DNA of 64,000 nucleotides from Pseudomonadota bacterium (lineage in GTDB: Bacteria; Pseudomonadota; Gammaproteobacteria; Steroidobacterales; Steroidobacteraceae), in NCBI GenBank assembly GCA_016704655.1, contig JADIZR010000014.1, positions 51,816 to 115,815 of the forward strand, read 5' to 3'. Below the pieces are notes generated by a model. That model saw nothing but the letters and a program-made list of their open reading frames with translations, was not told the DNA's origin and did no database searches. Positions 34,761 to 43,548 of the stretch are shown in pieces (the stretch's first letter is position 1; each line of letters begins with the position of its first letter). A program made the translations under genes and the position numbers.

Positions 34761-35624
34761 TCAGGGCGTGCGCGCGAGGAACTCGTCGATCGCGGCGACG
34801 CTGACGGACTCGTCCAGCATCGGCGTATGCCCGCGTTGCGGCACCTCGACACGCACGAGATCCGGCTTCTCGCGCAGCATGCGGTCGAACGTGGCCACGG
34901 CGAGGATGTCGGACGTGGCGCCGCGCAGCGCCAGCGTCGGCACCGCCAGGAGTGCCGCGAACAATGCCCACAGATCCGGCGCCGCCGCGGACGGCGCGCT
35001 GCGCACGGCCTCGCCTATCATCGGATCCATGTCGAGCCGCGGCACGCCGCCGGCGTCGCTGTAACTGCGCTGCGTGTGGGTAACCCATTCTGCGTGCGTG
35101 AGACCCGGCATGCCGATCTCATAGGTTGCACGGACGGTCGCTACCGCTTCATCCCAGCTGGCGGGTGGCGCATGACGGCCGACGTACGCCGCGATGCGTG
35201 CGAGGCCCTCTGGCGCCACCTCCGGACCGACGTCGTTGAGAATAACGCCCGCCACCAGTGGCGGATTCATTGCGGCCAGCAGCATCGAGAGAATCCCGCC
35301 GAGTGACGTGCCGAGCAGCACGCAGCGCGCGACGCCGGCGTCCTGCAGCAGCAGGCCGAGGTCGGCGAGGTAGGTCCCGGGATGGTAGTTCTGCCAGACC
35401 GGGTCGTGCTGCGAACGGCCGCGGCCACGCAGGTCCGCGCAGAGCACTCGACGATCTTGCCGGATGCGTTCGGCGACGTGAGTGAAGTCCCGGGAATTGC
35501 GTGTGAGGCCCGGCAAGCAAAGCACGGGAAGTTTCGGCGCCCGCGTGAGCGGTGCGAAATCGCGATAGAACAGTTGCAGGCCGTCGGCCGAGGTAAAGAA
35601 TCTTTCAGCGCCGGCGTCGGGCAT
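34761..35624 (-). CDS. Alpha/beta-fold hydrolase
   Basis: A 287-residue hydrolase. The nucleophile elbow is GTSLGG, the oxyanion region LCLPGLTRNSRDF, and the catalytic His lies in QRGHTPMLDES. The fold is of the lactonase/C-C hydrolase/esterase type. A GTG at 35630 overlaps the synthetase stop (GTGA), and an ATG two codons later is an alternative start; either implies coupling with the synthetase. It may release an acid that the synthetase then activates. Confidence 0.88.
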   Translation of the reverse strand: MPDAGAERFFTSADGLQLFYRDFAPLTRAPKLPVLCLPGLTRNSRDFTHVAERIRQDRRVLCADLRGRGRSQHDPVWQNYHPGTYLADLGLLLQDAGVARCVLLGTSLGGILSMLLAAMNPPLVAGVILNDVGPEVAPEGLARIAAYVGRHAPPASWDEAVATVRATYEIGMPGLTHAEWVTHTQRSYSDAGGVPRLDMDPMIGEAVRSAPSAAAPDLWALFAALLAVPTLALRGATSDILAVATFDRMLREKPDLVRVEVPQRGHTPMLDESVSVAAIDEFLARTP

Positions 35625-35626
35625 GG

Positions 35627-37198
35627 TCACCTGGCTTTCTCCCAGTCGGCGTATTGTCGGCGCAACTCGCGCTTCAGGATCTTGCCATTCGGATTGCGCG
35701 GCAGGTCGGTGACATAGACTGCGCCTGCCAGGCGTTGCTGCTTGCCGACGCGCTGGTTGGTCCATTCCACCAGCGACCCGGTGTCAGGCGTGTCGCCCGC
35801 CCCTGCCGCGACCACCAGCGCGAGCGGCGTTTCGCCCCAGCGTTCGCTCGGCACGCCCACGACCGCGACGTCGGCGACCGCGGGGTGATCGCGCATGACC
35901 GCTTCGATGTCGGCCGGGTAGATGTTCTGGCTGCCCGACAGGATCATGTCCTTCTTGCGATCGACGATGTAGAGGAAGCCGTCGTCGTCGAGACGCCCGA
36001 TGTCGCCGGTGCGCAGCCAGCGTCGGCCTTGCGTGTCGACCCACGTCGCCTCTTCCGTTGCGTCGGCTCGCTGGTGATAGCCCTCCATCACCAGGCGGCC
36101 GTACCCGCAGATCTCACCGAGCTCGCCGGGTGCCGCCTCGACGTCGTCGTCGCGCACGAGCTTGAGCTGCTGGCCCGGAATCGGCTTGCCGACGGATTCG
36201 ATGTGCGCGTCGAAATCCTCGGGAGCCAGCGTGGTGATGATGCCTTCGGTCAGGCCGTAGAGCTCGATCAGCTCGCAGGCGAGCGTGTCGCGCGTCGCCC
36301 GCTTCAACGGCGGCGGGAGCGGCGAGCCGCAGCACATGATCGCCTGCAGCGAAGACAGGTTGCGCGTCGCGATGCCGGGCAGTTCGAGGACGCGCTGAAA
36401 CTGCACTGGCACGAAGCCGCCATGCGTGACGCCATGACGCTCGATCGCGTCGATCAGCGACTCCGCACTGAACGCCGGCAGGACCACGATGGTGCCCCCG
36501 ACGACGATCGTGCTCAGCATTGCGACCCAGCTGATGTTCGAATAGAGGCCGAGCGAGCAGACCGTCACGCAGTCGCTGCGGTACCTCAGGGCGATGGCGA
36601 GATCGGTGCCCCAGTCATAGCGACAACCGTGCGTGTGCACGATGCCCTTGGGCAGCCCGGTGGTGCCCGAACTGTAGATGACGTTGCACTCGGTCGCGGG
36701 GTCCACCTTGACCGCAGGGGCTGCGGCCGACTGTCGCTCGAGCCAGGGCGAGAAGTCGGTCCAGTGCCCTGTCGCTGAAACGTCGACGCCGAGCCTGGCC
36801 TTCATGCCTGCCAGCTGACCAGCCGCGAGCAGCGCATCCACACGCTGGCAATGTTCCCCTGCAGCGGCGATTGCGCTGGCGCCGCTGTCGCGCACCATCG
36901 CCGCGACGGCCGCATCGCTCACAGCAGTATTGAGCGGCACGACACACACGCCCGCCTTGCCGGCGCCGAACAGCAGCAGCGCCATTTCAGCGCTGTTCTG
37001 CATCAGCACCGCGAGCCGCGCTCCCGGCGCGAGACCCAGTTGCAGCAGACCGTTCGCCACCTGGTTCGTCGCAGCGTCGAACCCGGCCCAGGTCCACCGG
37101 CGCTCCCCGCAGAGGAGCGCCGGCTTGCTGGCCTGGTTGCGGCCGTGCTGGACGATCAGGTCGGGGACGATCGGCCGCGGTACGTCGTACCAGCCCAT
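35627..37198 (-). CDS. AMP-forming acyl-CoA synthetase/ligase
   Basis: A 523-residue ANL-superfamily enzyme. It has the P-loop YSSGTTGLPKGIVHTHG, the A5 motif YGLTEG, the hinge TGDIGRLDDDGFLYIVDRKKD and the catalytic Lys in NPNGKILKREL. It activates a carboxylic acid to its CoA thioester via an acyl-adenylate. The substrate cannot be read from sequence; neighbours (TonB receptor, GntP permease, hydrolase) suggest an imported organic acid or aromatic/terpenoid acid. It lies 25 bases downstream of the TonB-receptor gene on the same strand. Confidence 0.92.
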   Translation of the reverse strand: MGWYDVPRPIVPDLIVQHGRNQASKPALLCGERRWTWAGFDAATNQVANGLLQLGLAPGARLAVLMQNSAEMALLLFGAGKAGVCVVPLNTAVSDAAVAAMVRDSGASAIAAAGEHCQRVDALLAAGQLAGMKARLGVDVSATGHWTDFSPWLERQSAAAPAVKVDPATECNVIYSSGTTGLPKGIVHTHGCRYDWGTDLAIALRYRSDCVTVCSLGLYSNISWVAMLSTIVVGGTIVVLPAFSAESLIDAIERHGVTHGGFVPVQFQRVLELPGIATRNLSSLQAIMCCGSPLPPPLKRATRDTLACELIELYGLTEGIITTLAPEDFDAHIESVGKPIPGQQLKLVRDDDVEAAPGELGEICGYGRLVMEGYHQRADATEEATWVDTQGRRWLRTGDIGRLDDDGFLYIVDRKKDMILSGSQNIYPADIEAVMRDHPAVADVAVVGVPSERWGETPLALVVAAGAGDTPDTGSLVEWTNQRVGKQQRLAGAVYVTDLPRNPNGKILKRELRRQYADWEKAR

Positions 37199-37223
37199 GG
37201 CCCTAACCTCGTCGGTCCGGCGA

Positions 37224-39485
37224 TCAGTCGAAGCGATAGCTCGCGCTCAGGCTGACCGTGCGCGGCGGGCCGTAGAAGCTGTTGACGATGTTGCCGAACA
37301 ACGCGCCGAGGAACTGGTAGCCGCCGATCTTGTATTCCTCATCGGTGAGGTTGCGACCCGTCAGCTGCAGAGTCAGCTTGTCGTTGGCCGAGGTCCAGGC
37401 GACGCTCGCGTCGACCAGCGTGTAATCCTCGGTCTGGTCGAGCAGCGGGTTCTCGAACTCGAACATGTGATACGAATCGCGGTACGAGCCGGTGAGCGTC
37501 GCGAGCAGGGAGCCCCACCCGGCGGACAATGGCTGCGCGTACGACAGCGTCAGGTTGCCATTCCACTCCGGCGTGTTCTGGAACACGGCGGTATCCGCGA
37601 GGTCGACCGGCACCGTGATGGTCGCCGGCGGCGGCGTCGGGTTCGGCACCACGGTGAACGTGTTGTATTCGTCGAACTCCGCATCGGTCCAGCCCACGCC
37701 GTAGCTCAGCGTCAGGCGGTCGGTGAATGCGATTGCACCCTCGAGTTCGGCACCCTGGATGGTCGAGCTGCCGGCGTTGTCGACGAAGCTCGCCACACCG
37801 GTGGCGGTCGGCTCCTGCCGCGTGATCTGCTGGTCGGTGTAATCGGCGCGGAACACCGCGAAGTTGTAGCTCAGCCGGTCATCCCAGGTGGTGCCCTTGA
37901 GCCCGATCTCATACGAGGTCACGTTCTCCGGGTCGTAGCCATTGACGGTGTCCGGCGTGAAGATGGCGTCGCCCCGCATGTCGAAGCCGCCCGACTTGAA
38001 GCCTTCGGAATACGACGCGTACGTCGTCATGCTGTCGGTGAAGTCGAAGCTGACGCTGGCCCGCGGCGTGAACTTGTCGAACGTGCGCGTGTTGACGTAG
38101 TCGGTACGCGTACGGAAAAACACGGCCGCATCGTTGCCGAACAAGGGTGAGCCGAGGCCGAGATAGTCCTGCCGCAGGACCGAGCCTTCCTTTTCGTCCT
38201 CGGTGTAACGGCCGCCGAGTGAAACCCGCCAGCGGTCCGTGATCGAGTAGCTCACGTCGGCAAACGCCGCGTAGCTCGTCGTGTCGACGTAGCCCGACGT
38301 GGCGATGGTCAGGCCGAGGGCACCGATCGGCGTGTCGAACGCGCCTGATGCCGACGCATCGAGGTAATAGAGGCCGGCGACACCCTGCCACCGTTCGCCC
38401 TCGAACAGCACCTGGAATTCCTGCGACGTCTGGTCGTCCTCGTAGCGCCCGGGAATGTCGAGCGCCGGCTGCGGCGAGGCATCGAAGTCGATCAGCGTGT
38501 TGGTCTTGCCGTCGCGGTACGCGGTGATGGACTTGAGCGTGATCGCATCGTTCAGTTGCCAGGCCGCCGTGAGCGACACGCCCTGGTTACGCACGAGGTT
38601 GTCGTCGCCGGCGCCCGCCCGGGTGTCGTAGATGTCGTCGAGGACCTGCTCGCCGGCAGTGAGTCCAAGTCCCGGGACTTCGCGGTGGCCATGCTTGGCC
38701 GGGGAGTTGTCCTCGACGTAGTCGGCCGCCAGCCGGAAGCTCAGCGCGTCGGTCGGGTTCCAGTCGGCGCTCATGCGGAAGGCGTCGACGCTCTTCGCGT
38801 AGTGGTTCTCCTTGCCGGTGAACTGGTTCTCGCCGTAGCCGTCACGACGGTAGATGGCAGCGCTGCCGCCGACCGACAGCGTGTCGCCGAGCGGCAGTAC
38901 GCCCGAGGCAATGAAGTCGTGCTGCGCATAGGTGCCGAGCGTGAGCTTGGTGTCGAGGCGCGCCTCGTCGCCGAGCGGCCGGGTCACGTACTTGATCGCG
39001 CCGCCGATCGTGTTGCGGCCGTACAGCGTGCCCTGCGGGCCGCGCAGCACTTCGAGGCGCTCGATGTCGTAAATGTCGAGCACGGCGCCCTGCGGGCGGG
39101 CCACGTACACGTCGTCAACGTAGAGACCGACGCCGGGCTCGAAACCCCAGAGCGGGTCCTGCTGGCCGATGCCGCGGATGAAGGCGATCAGCGTCGAGTT
39201 GGTGCCGCGCGCCACCTGCAGGGTGAGGTTGGGCGTGGATTGCTGCAGCCACGTGATGTCCTGCGCGCCGATGGCCTGGATGCGTTCGGCCGAGAATGCG
39301 GACACCGCGATCGGCACGTCCTGCAGCGATTCCTCGCGGCGGCGGGCGGTCACGGTGACCTCCTCGAGGCCGGTGACCGACGACCTGGCGACGGGCGCGT
39401 CCTGCGCGAGGACTGCGGGTACGGCGAACATCGAGGCCGCGCAGGCTGCAGCGGCCTGCACCGAGTAAACGGCGAGCTTCTTCAT
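37224..39485 (-). CDS. TonB-dependent outer-membrane receptor
   Basis: A 753-residue receptor: signal peptide (about 1-27), a TonB-box-like segment VTGLEEVTVTARRREES, plug domain (RIQAIGAQDITWLQQSTPNLTLQ... VLRGPQGTLYGRNTIGGAIKYVTRP) and a 22-strand-type barrel ending SLSASYRFD. The plug pattern is of the kind common in receptors of sphingomonads and Steroidobacter-like bacteria that take up organic compounds. It is transcribed divergently from a TetR gene, with an operator between them. Confidence 0.95.
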   Translation of the reverse strand: MKKLAVYSVQAAAACAASMFAVPAVLAQDAPVARSSVTGLEEVTVTARRREESLQDVPIAVSAFSAERIQAIGAQDITWLQQSTPNLTLQVARGTNSTLIAFIRGIGQQDPLWGFEPGVGLYVDDVYVARPQGAVLDIYDIERLEVLRGPQGTLYGRNTIGGAIKYVTRPLGDEARLDTKLTLGTYAQHDFIASGVLPLGDTLSVGGSAAIYRRDGYGENQFTGKENHYAKSVDAFRMSADWNPTDALSFRLAADYVEDNSPAKHGHREVPGLGLTAGEQVLDDIYDTRAGAGDDNLVRNQGVSLTAAWQLNDAITLKSITAYRDGKTNTLIDFDASPQPALDIPGRYEDDQTSQEFQVLFEGERWQGVAGLYYLDASASGAFDTPIGALGLTIATSGYVDTTSYAAFADVSYSITDRWRVSLGGRYTEDEKEGSVLRQDYLGLGSPLFGNDAAVFFRTRTDYVNTRTFDKFTPRASVSFDFTDSMTTYASYSEGFKSGGFDMRGDAIFTPDTVNGYDPENVTSYEIGLKGTTWDDRLSYNFAVFRADYTDQQITRQEPTATGVASFVDNAGSSTIQGAELEGAIAFTDRLTLSYGVGWTDAEFDEYNTFTVVPNPTPPPATITVPVDLADTAVFQNTPEWNGNLTLSYAQPLSAGWGSLLATLTGSYRDSYHMFEFENPLLDQTEDYTLVDASVAWTSANDKLTLQLTGRNLTDEEYKIGGYQFLGALFGNIVNSFYGPPRTVSLSASYRFD

Positions 39486-39540
39486 GGATCCCCCTGCTGT
39501 GGCGCCTGGTCCCGACGCCGGTGTTTCAACGAGTGTTGGA

Positions 39541-39564
39541 ATTTAGTTGAACGTTCGTTGAAAT
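39541..39564. promoter_or_regulatory. Partially palindromic TetR-type operator between receptor and tetR
   Basis: ATTT-N4-GAACGTTC-N4-AAAT is a 24-base dyad centred on GAACGTTC. Extra GTTGAA/TTCAAC half-sites lie at 39525-39541 and 39546-39569. It sits 56 bases upstream of the receptor start and 80 upstream of the TetR start, so one protein could regulate both directions. Confidence 0.6.
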
Positions 39565-39643
39565 TCAACAGTCGTTGCAGGAAGGCCTCCGGGTTCTTCA
39601 GAATCGCGGCTCGACCTCACGCTCAAGGGCAATTCGTACCGCG

Positions 39644-40405
39644 ATGCAAAAGAAAGGCACGACTGGCCGCAAGGGTGCGGGACGGGACCGCCTGCCGCGG
39701 GCAGGGACGGCCGGCACCGGCTCCCGCTCGCAGGCAACGCGCGAACGCATCCTCGACGCGGCCGAGCGATTGTTCGCGCAACGCGGCTTTTACGGCATTT
39801 CGGTGCGCGACATAACGGGCGCCGCCGAGGTGGACGTGGCTCTTGCGAGCTACCATTTCGGCAACAAGCAGGGCCTGCTCGAAGCGGTGGTCATGCGGCG
39901 CGCAGAAGATCTCAATACCGAGCGCAGCGCCCGCCTGGACGCCGTCCTCGCTGCGGCCAAAGGCCGCCGCCCGCCGAAAATCGAAGACGTCATCGATGCG
40001 TTCACCCATCCGCTGCTCGATCGTTCCTCACGCGGCAGCCCGGGCTGGAAGAGCTACTTCGCGCTGATTGCCGAAGTGAACAACTCGCCGGAATTCGGCG
40101 GCGTCCTGATGTCGCGCTTCTTCGACCCGGTCGTCGAAAAGTTCATCGACGCGATTCGCAGGGCATTGCCGGACTGCGAAGAAAGCGACCTGTACTGGGC
40201 TTACCACTTCCTGTCGGGCGCGCTGACACTCACGTTCGCCGAGACGGGACGCATCGACAAGCTGTCGGGTGGCGCCTGCCGCTCGAGCGATCTCGACAGC
40301 GTCCACGAGCGGCTCGTGCCGTATTGCGCCGCCGGCTTCCGCGCCCTGTGCGCGACAAAGCGTGCCGCCTCCCGGCAGGCCGGCACCAGGAAAGCCCGCA
40401 AGTGA
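39644..40405 (+). CDS. TetR-family regulator, divergent from the TonB receptor
   Basis: A 253-residue regulator with a basic N-terminal tail. The helix-turn-helix is TRERILDAAERLFAQRGFYGISVRDITGAAEVDVALASYHFGNKQGLLEAVV. A C-terminal helical domain with a HPLLDRSSRGSPGWKSYFALIAEVNNSPEF pattern is typical of the TetR subgroup with a TetR_C_7-like domain. It probably represses the receptor/synthetase/hydrolase/permease run. ATG 39644 gives MQKKGTTGRK, a plausible start. Confidence 0.88.
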   Translation: MQKKGTTGRKGAGRDRLPRAGTAGTGSRSQATRERILDAAERLFAQRGFYGISVRDITGAAEVDVALASYHFGNKQGLLEAVVMRRAEDLNTERSARLDAVLAAAKGRRPPKIEDVIDAFTHPLLDRSSRGSPGWKSYFALIAEVNNSPEFGGVLMSRFFDPVVEKFIDAIRRALPDCEESDLYWAYHFLSGALTLTFAETGRIDKLSGGACRSSDLDSVHERLVPYCAAGFRALCATKRAASRQAGTRKARK

Positions 40406-40437
40406 ATTCGCGCAAAGACAGCCGAGGAATCCATTCG

Positions 40438-41517
40438 ATGCAGACTCTGTCCCTCGGTCCGGTCGTGCGTACGGCAGCGATGAGCTTGTTCGGCGCGCTG
40501 GCGCTGGCGGCCTGCGGCGACGACGCCACCAGTGCCGGCGAACGCAGCGATCGCCTCGCCACGTTGCCGATCGCAGCGGGTTCGGTCACGACTTCGGGCA
40601 TCTCCGCGGGCGGCTACATGGCGGTGCAGTTCCACGTCGCGCATTCGTCCCTGGTGAGTGGCGTAGGCGTCGTGGCCGCCGGCCCCTATTACTGCGCGGA
40701 GAATTCGCTGCGTCATGCGCTGGGTCGCTGCATGAAGGGTGACGAACCGATCGCGGTTGACGAGCTTGCCGGTCTCACGAGCGAGTTCGCCCTGGCCGGT
40801 CGCATCGACCCGATTGCGAACCTGGCCAACGATCGCGTCTGGATCTTTCACGGCGGTGCCGATCCGGTGGTGGCAAAACCTGTCGTGGATGCATTGCAGG
40901 CGTACTACGAACTGTTCGTGAACCCGGACGGCGTGCAGCGCAACGAACTTGCGGACGCGGGCCACACGTTTCCCGCGGCTGCCAAGGGCCTCCAGGACTG
41001 CGGCAAGACCGAAACGCCGTTCGTCGGCAGCTGCGGCGTCGACGGCGCGCGGCAGATGCTCGAGCACCTGTATGGCGCGTTCGGCGCGCAGGCTACCGGC
41101 GTCAGGCAGGGCACGCTGGTGCACTTCTCGCAGGCGTCATACGCGACGGCCGCCGACGCCGACGGGTTCGCCGAACGCGGGTGGCTCTACGTTCCAGCGG
41201 CATGCTCTGGCAACGGCACTGCCGGGCGCTGTCGCCTGCATGTCGCTTTTCATGGCTGCAAACAGGGCGCTTCGTTCGTGAACGATGCCTTCGTGCAGCA
41301 GGCAGGCTACCTGGCAGCGGCCGATGCGGGTCGCATCGTCGTCCTGTTACCGCAGGTCGAACCGAGCTTCCAGCCGCTCAACCCCAACGGCTGCTGGGAC
41401 TGGTGGGGTTACAGCAGCGCGGAGTACGCGACCCAGGCCGGACCGCAGATCGCAGCCGTGAAGGCGATGGTTGACGACTTGCTGGGTTCGGGCGAGCCGG
41501 AGCGAGCCGGACCGTAG
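40438..41517 (+). CDS. PHB-depolymerase-family esterase lipoprotein
   Basis: A 359-residue alpha/beta hydrolase. The N-terminus contains a lipobox ALAAC (Cys26), suggesting a lipoprotein. The nucleophile is Ser56 in SGISAGGYMA, the acid in FHGGADPVV and the oxyanion/His region in LHVAFHGCKQGASFV; NGCWDWWGY is typical of extracellular poly(3-hydroxybutyrate) depolymerase catalytic domains. The substrate may be short-chain polyester or another ester. It lies 32 bases after the TetR gene on the same strand. Confidence 0.85.
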   Translation: MQTLSLGPVVRTAAMSLFGALALAACGDDATSAGERSDRLATLPIAAGSVTTSGISAGGYMAVQFHVAHSSLVSGVGVVAAGPYYCAENSLRHALGRCMKGDEPIAVDELAGLTSEFALAGRIDPIANLANDRVWIFHGGADPVVAKPVVDALQAYYELFVNPDGVQRNELADAGHTFPAAAKGLQDCGKTETPFVGSCGVDGARQMLEHLYGAFGAQATGVRQGTLVHFSQASYATAADADGFAERGWLYVPAACSGNGTAGRCRLHVAFHGCKQGASFVNDAFVQQAGYLAAADAGRIVVLLPQVEPSFQPLNPNGCWDWWGYSSAEYATQAGPQIAAVKAMVDDLLGSGEPERAGP

Positions 41518-41521
41518 GGAG

Positions 41522-41968
41522 TCAGAGCGCGACAGCGCGCGACCGCTGTCCACCGTAGAGCACTTCAAGGCGACGCACGCCCTTCATGCGCCGCGAAGAC
41601 CGGCGCACCTCGCCCATCAGTCGCAACAACAGCCCGACGTCATCGTTCATGCCGCCGGTGCAGTAGTCCTCGCTCATGCCCAGGTGCAGCACGGTCACGT
41701 GCTCGAGGTCGGCGCGGACGTAGACGGCCACGCCAACCGGGCGGGCGGTCAACGTCTCCACCGCGAACAGGCACTGGACGTCCGGCAGGTTGCCTACACG
41801 CACACGCAGCCCCTCGCCGTCGTCCACGATCTCGGGCGGGCCATATTTGTCGATGACGTCGACGATGCCGCGTGCGAAGCGATCCTGGCAGCCGTTGAAA
41901 AAGAGGATCCGCTCAAGCGCATGGCGCTTGTGGCGAGGAAGCCGTGACGTGAATTCGATTCCCCGCAT
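41522..41968 (-). CDS. Conserved-looking hypothetical protein
   Basis: A 148-residue protein, start chosen at 41968 because GGGGAAG lies just upstream and the sequence then begins MRGIEFTSRLPRHKRHALER. Mixed alpha/beta composition without signal peptide or membrane helix. Notable segments: IVDVIDKYGPPEIVDDGEGLRVRV, VGVAVYVRADLEHVTVLHLGM and RRSSRRMKGVRRLEVLYGGQ. These resemble an acyltransferase-like sheet, but I cannot assign a family. It is convergent with the PHB-depolymerase-like gene, 4 bases away. Confidence 0.65.
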   Translation of the reverse strand: MRGIEFTSRLPRHKRHALERILFFNGCQDRFARGIVDVIDKYGPPEIVDDGEGLRVRVGNLPDVQCLFAVETLTARPVGVAVYVRADLEHVTVLHLGMSEDYCTGGMNDDVGLLLRLMGEVRRSSRRMKGVRRLEVLYGGQRSRAVAL

Positions 41969-42189
41969 GAAACTTCCCCGGCCGCGTGCACGGCCTCGGA
42001 CGGAGGTGCGGCCGATCATGCTCGCGGGACCCGCTTATGTCGAGTGGAGCGACGCACAAGTGTTGCTGCAGCGCCACAAAAACACCCCGGACCCAGACTG
42101 TCGAAACACAGGTATTTTTTTGAATTGCTTCATGTTTTTGACATTCCGAGGTGGAGTGTCGGAACCGCTTAGCGTGCAATGACGGCACG

Positions 42190-43548
42190 ATGTCCCGCAA
42201 GCCTTTGCTCGCCCCCAGTGCCGCCGACCTGGCAGTTCACGTTGCCCGCGTTCCGGGCGCACTGCTCGTGGACGTGGTCGTGCTCACGGCCGACCAGGAA
42301 CTGTTTCAGTCGGCGCGTGCAGCGGTTGGCGAGCAGAATCCGATCTGGCGTGCGCGCTCGGCCGACGAGGCAGCCGACCTGTTGATCACCGGACGCTGCG
42401 GCGTGCTGGTCATCGACACGGCCGCGATCTCGACCCGCGGCGATACCCTCATCGAGCAGATCGTCGAGCAGTTCCCCGACGTCATCGTCTGCGTCGCCGG
42501 CACGCGTGCCGACGAACCCCTCCTGGCCCCGCTGATCAGTGCCGGCCTCGTCTACCGGTTCATGCACAAACCCACGTCCGCGCGGCGCGCGGGCATGTTC
42601 CTGCAGGCCGCGATCCGCCGGCATGTCGAGCGCCGGGCAGGACGCGAAGCCAGCGATCCGCTGGCACCGTTGCTGCGCGGTCTGCGCCGCCCGACCGCTG
42701 GCATGCCCCGCGGGTACCTTGTCCTGATCGGCCTGGTGGCGCTCGCGCTGGTCGTCCCGCTCTTCGTCGGCGGCAAGCCGGATGCCCCGGCCACGACGAC
42801 AGTCGCCGCGGCACCGGTGACGCCCATCCAGGCAACGGCAGCTACAGCACAAGCCAATCCGGTCCTGGGGCGAGCCCGGGCAGCCCTGCATGCAGGCCGC
42901 CTCGAGGCGCCCGAGGGCCGCAACGCGCTCGACCTGTTCCAGGCCGTGTTGCTCGTGCAGCCCGAGCACGCGGAAGCGCAGGTCTCGCTCGCCAGGACAA
43001 TCGACCTGCTGCTGCAGCGCGCGCAGCAGGAACTCGACGCCGGGCACAAGCCAGAAGCCGAACGGCTGGTACAACGCGTGCTCGCGGTGGTTCCCGAAGA
43101 CCCGCAGGCCCAGGTCCTCGCACGTCGCATCAGTCCGCCCGACACGCCGTCGCGCCAGCTGTCCCGCGAGCAGCATGCGGAGGTGGAAGCGCACCTGGCC
43201 GAGACGGCAATCGTCTCCGTGCCCGCGCCCACGCGTGCGCGTGCGCGGACGCTCGAAGAAATCCAGGCCGAACTCGCCTCGCTGCCGGGACCCGTCACGA
43301 AACTGACCGGTCCATCGAGCGACTCGACGGCAACTGCGCCGACCCAGCCGGCGCCGGTCGTACGGCCCGACCCGCTCGCGCCACGCTTCGTCAATCCGGC
43401 ACCGACGATTGCCCCCGCAGCGCGCAGTTACGCTCGCGAGCCGGTCGACGCACCGCCGGCCGCGGGGATGACTGGCCCGACGGCGCGGCACGAGCCTGCA
43501 GATCCTGCGCTCGAGTCAGCGAGTCTCAACGCCGACCGCAGGACGTGA
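42190..43548 (+). CDS. Receiver-like, single-TM, helical-repeat signalling protein
   Basis: A 452-residue protein. Residues 15-140 resemble a response-regulator receiver, with a putative phospho-site Asp in GVLVIDTAA and conserved Lys in FMHKPTS. One membrane helix follows at about 182-202, then a TPR-like helical region (about 225-320) and a Pro-rich tail. Proteins of this shape often end in a TonB-type C-terminal domain; here the protein stops after the tail, 23 bases inside the convergent MBL gene. ATG 42190 was chosen over an in-frame codon 39 bases earlier because the family-like sequence begins there. Confidence 0.75.
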   Translation: MSRKPLLAPSAADLAVHVARVPGALLVDVVVLTADQELFQSARAAVGEQNPIWRARSADEAADLLITGRCGVLVIDTAAISTRGDTLIEQIVEQFPDVIVCVAGTRADEPLLAPLISAGLVYRFMHKPTSARRAGMFLQAAIRRHVERRAGREASDPLAPLLRGLRRPTAGMPRGYLVLIGLVALALVVPLFVGGKPDAPATTTVAAAPVTPIQATAATAQANPVLGRARAALHAGRLEAPEGRNALDLFQAVLLVQPEHAEAQVSLARTIDLLLQRAQQELDAGHKPEAERLVQRVLAVVPEDPQAQVLARRISPPDTPSRQLSREQHAEVEAHLAETAIVSVPAPTRARARTLEEIQAELASLPGPVTKLTGPSSDSTATAPTQPAPVVRPDPLAPRFVNPAPTIAPAARSYAREPVDAPPAAGMTGPTARHEPADPALESASLNADRRT

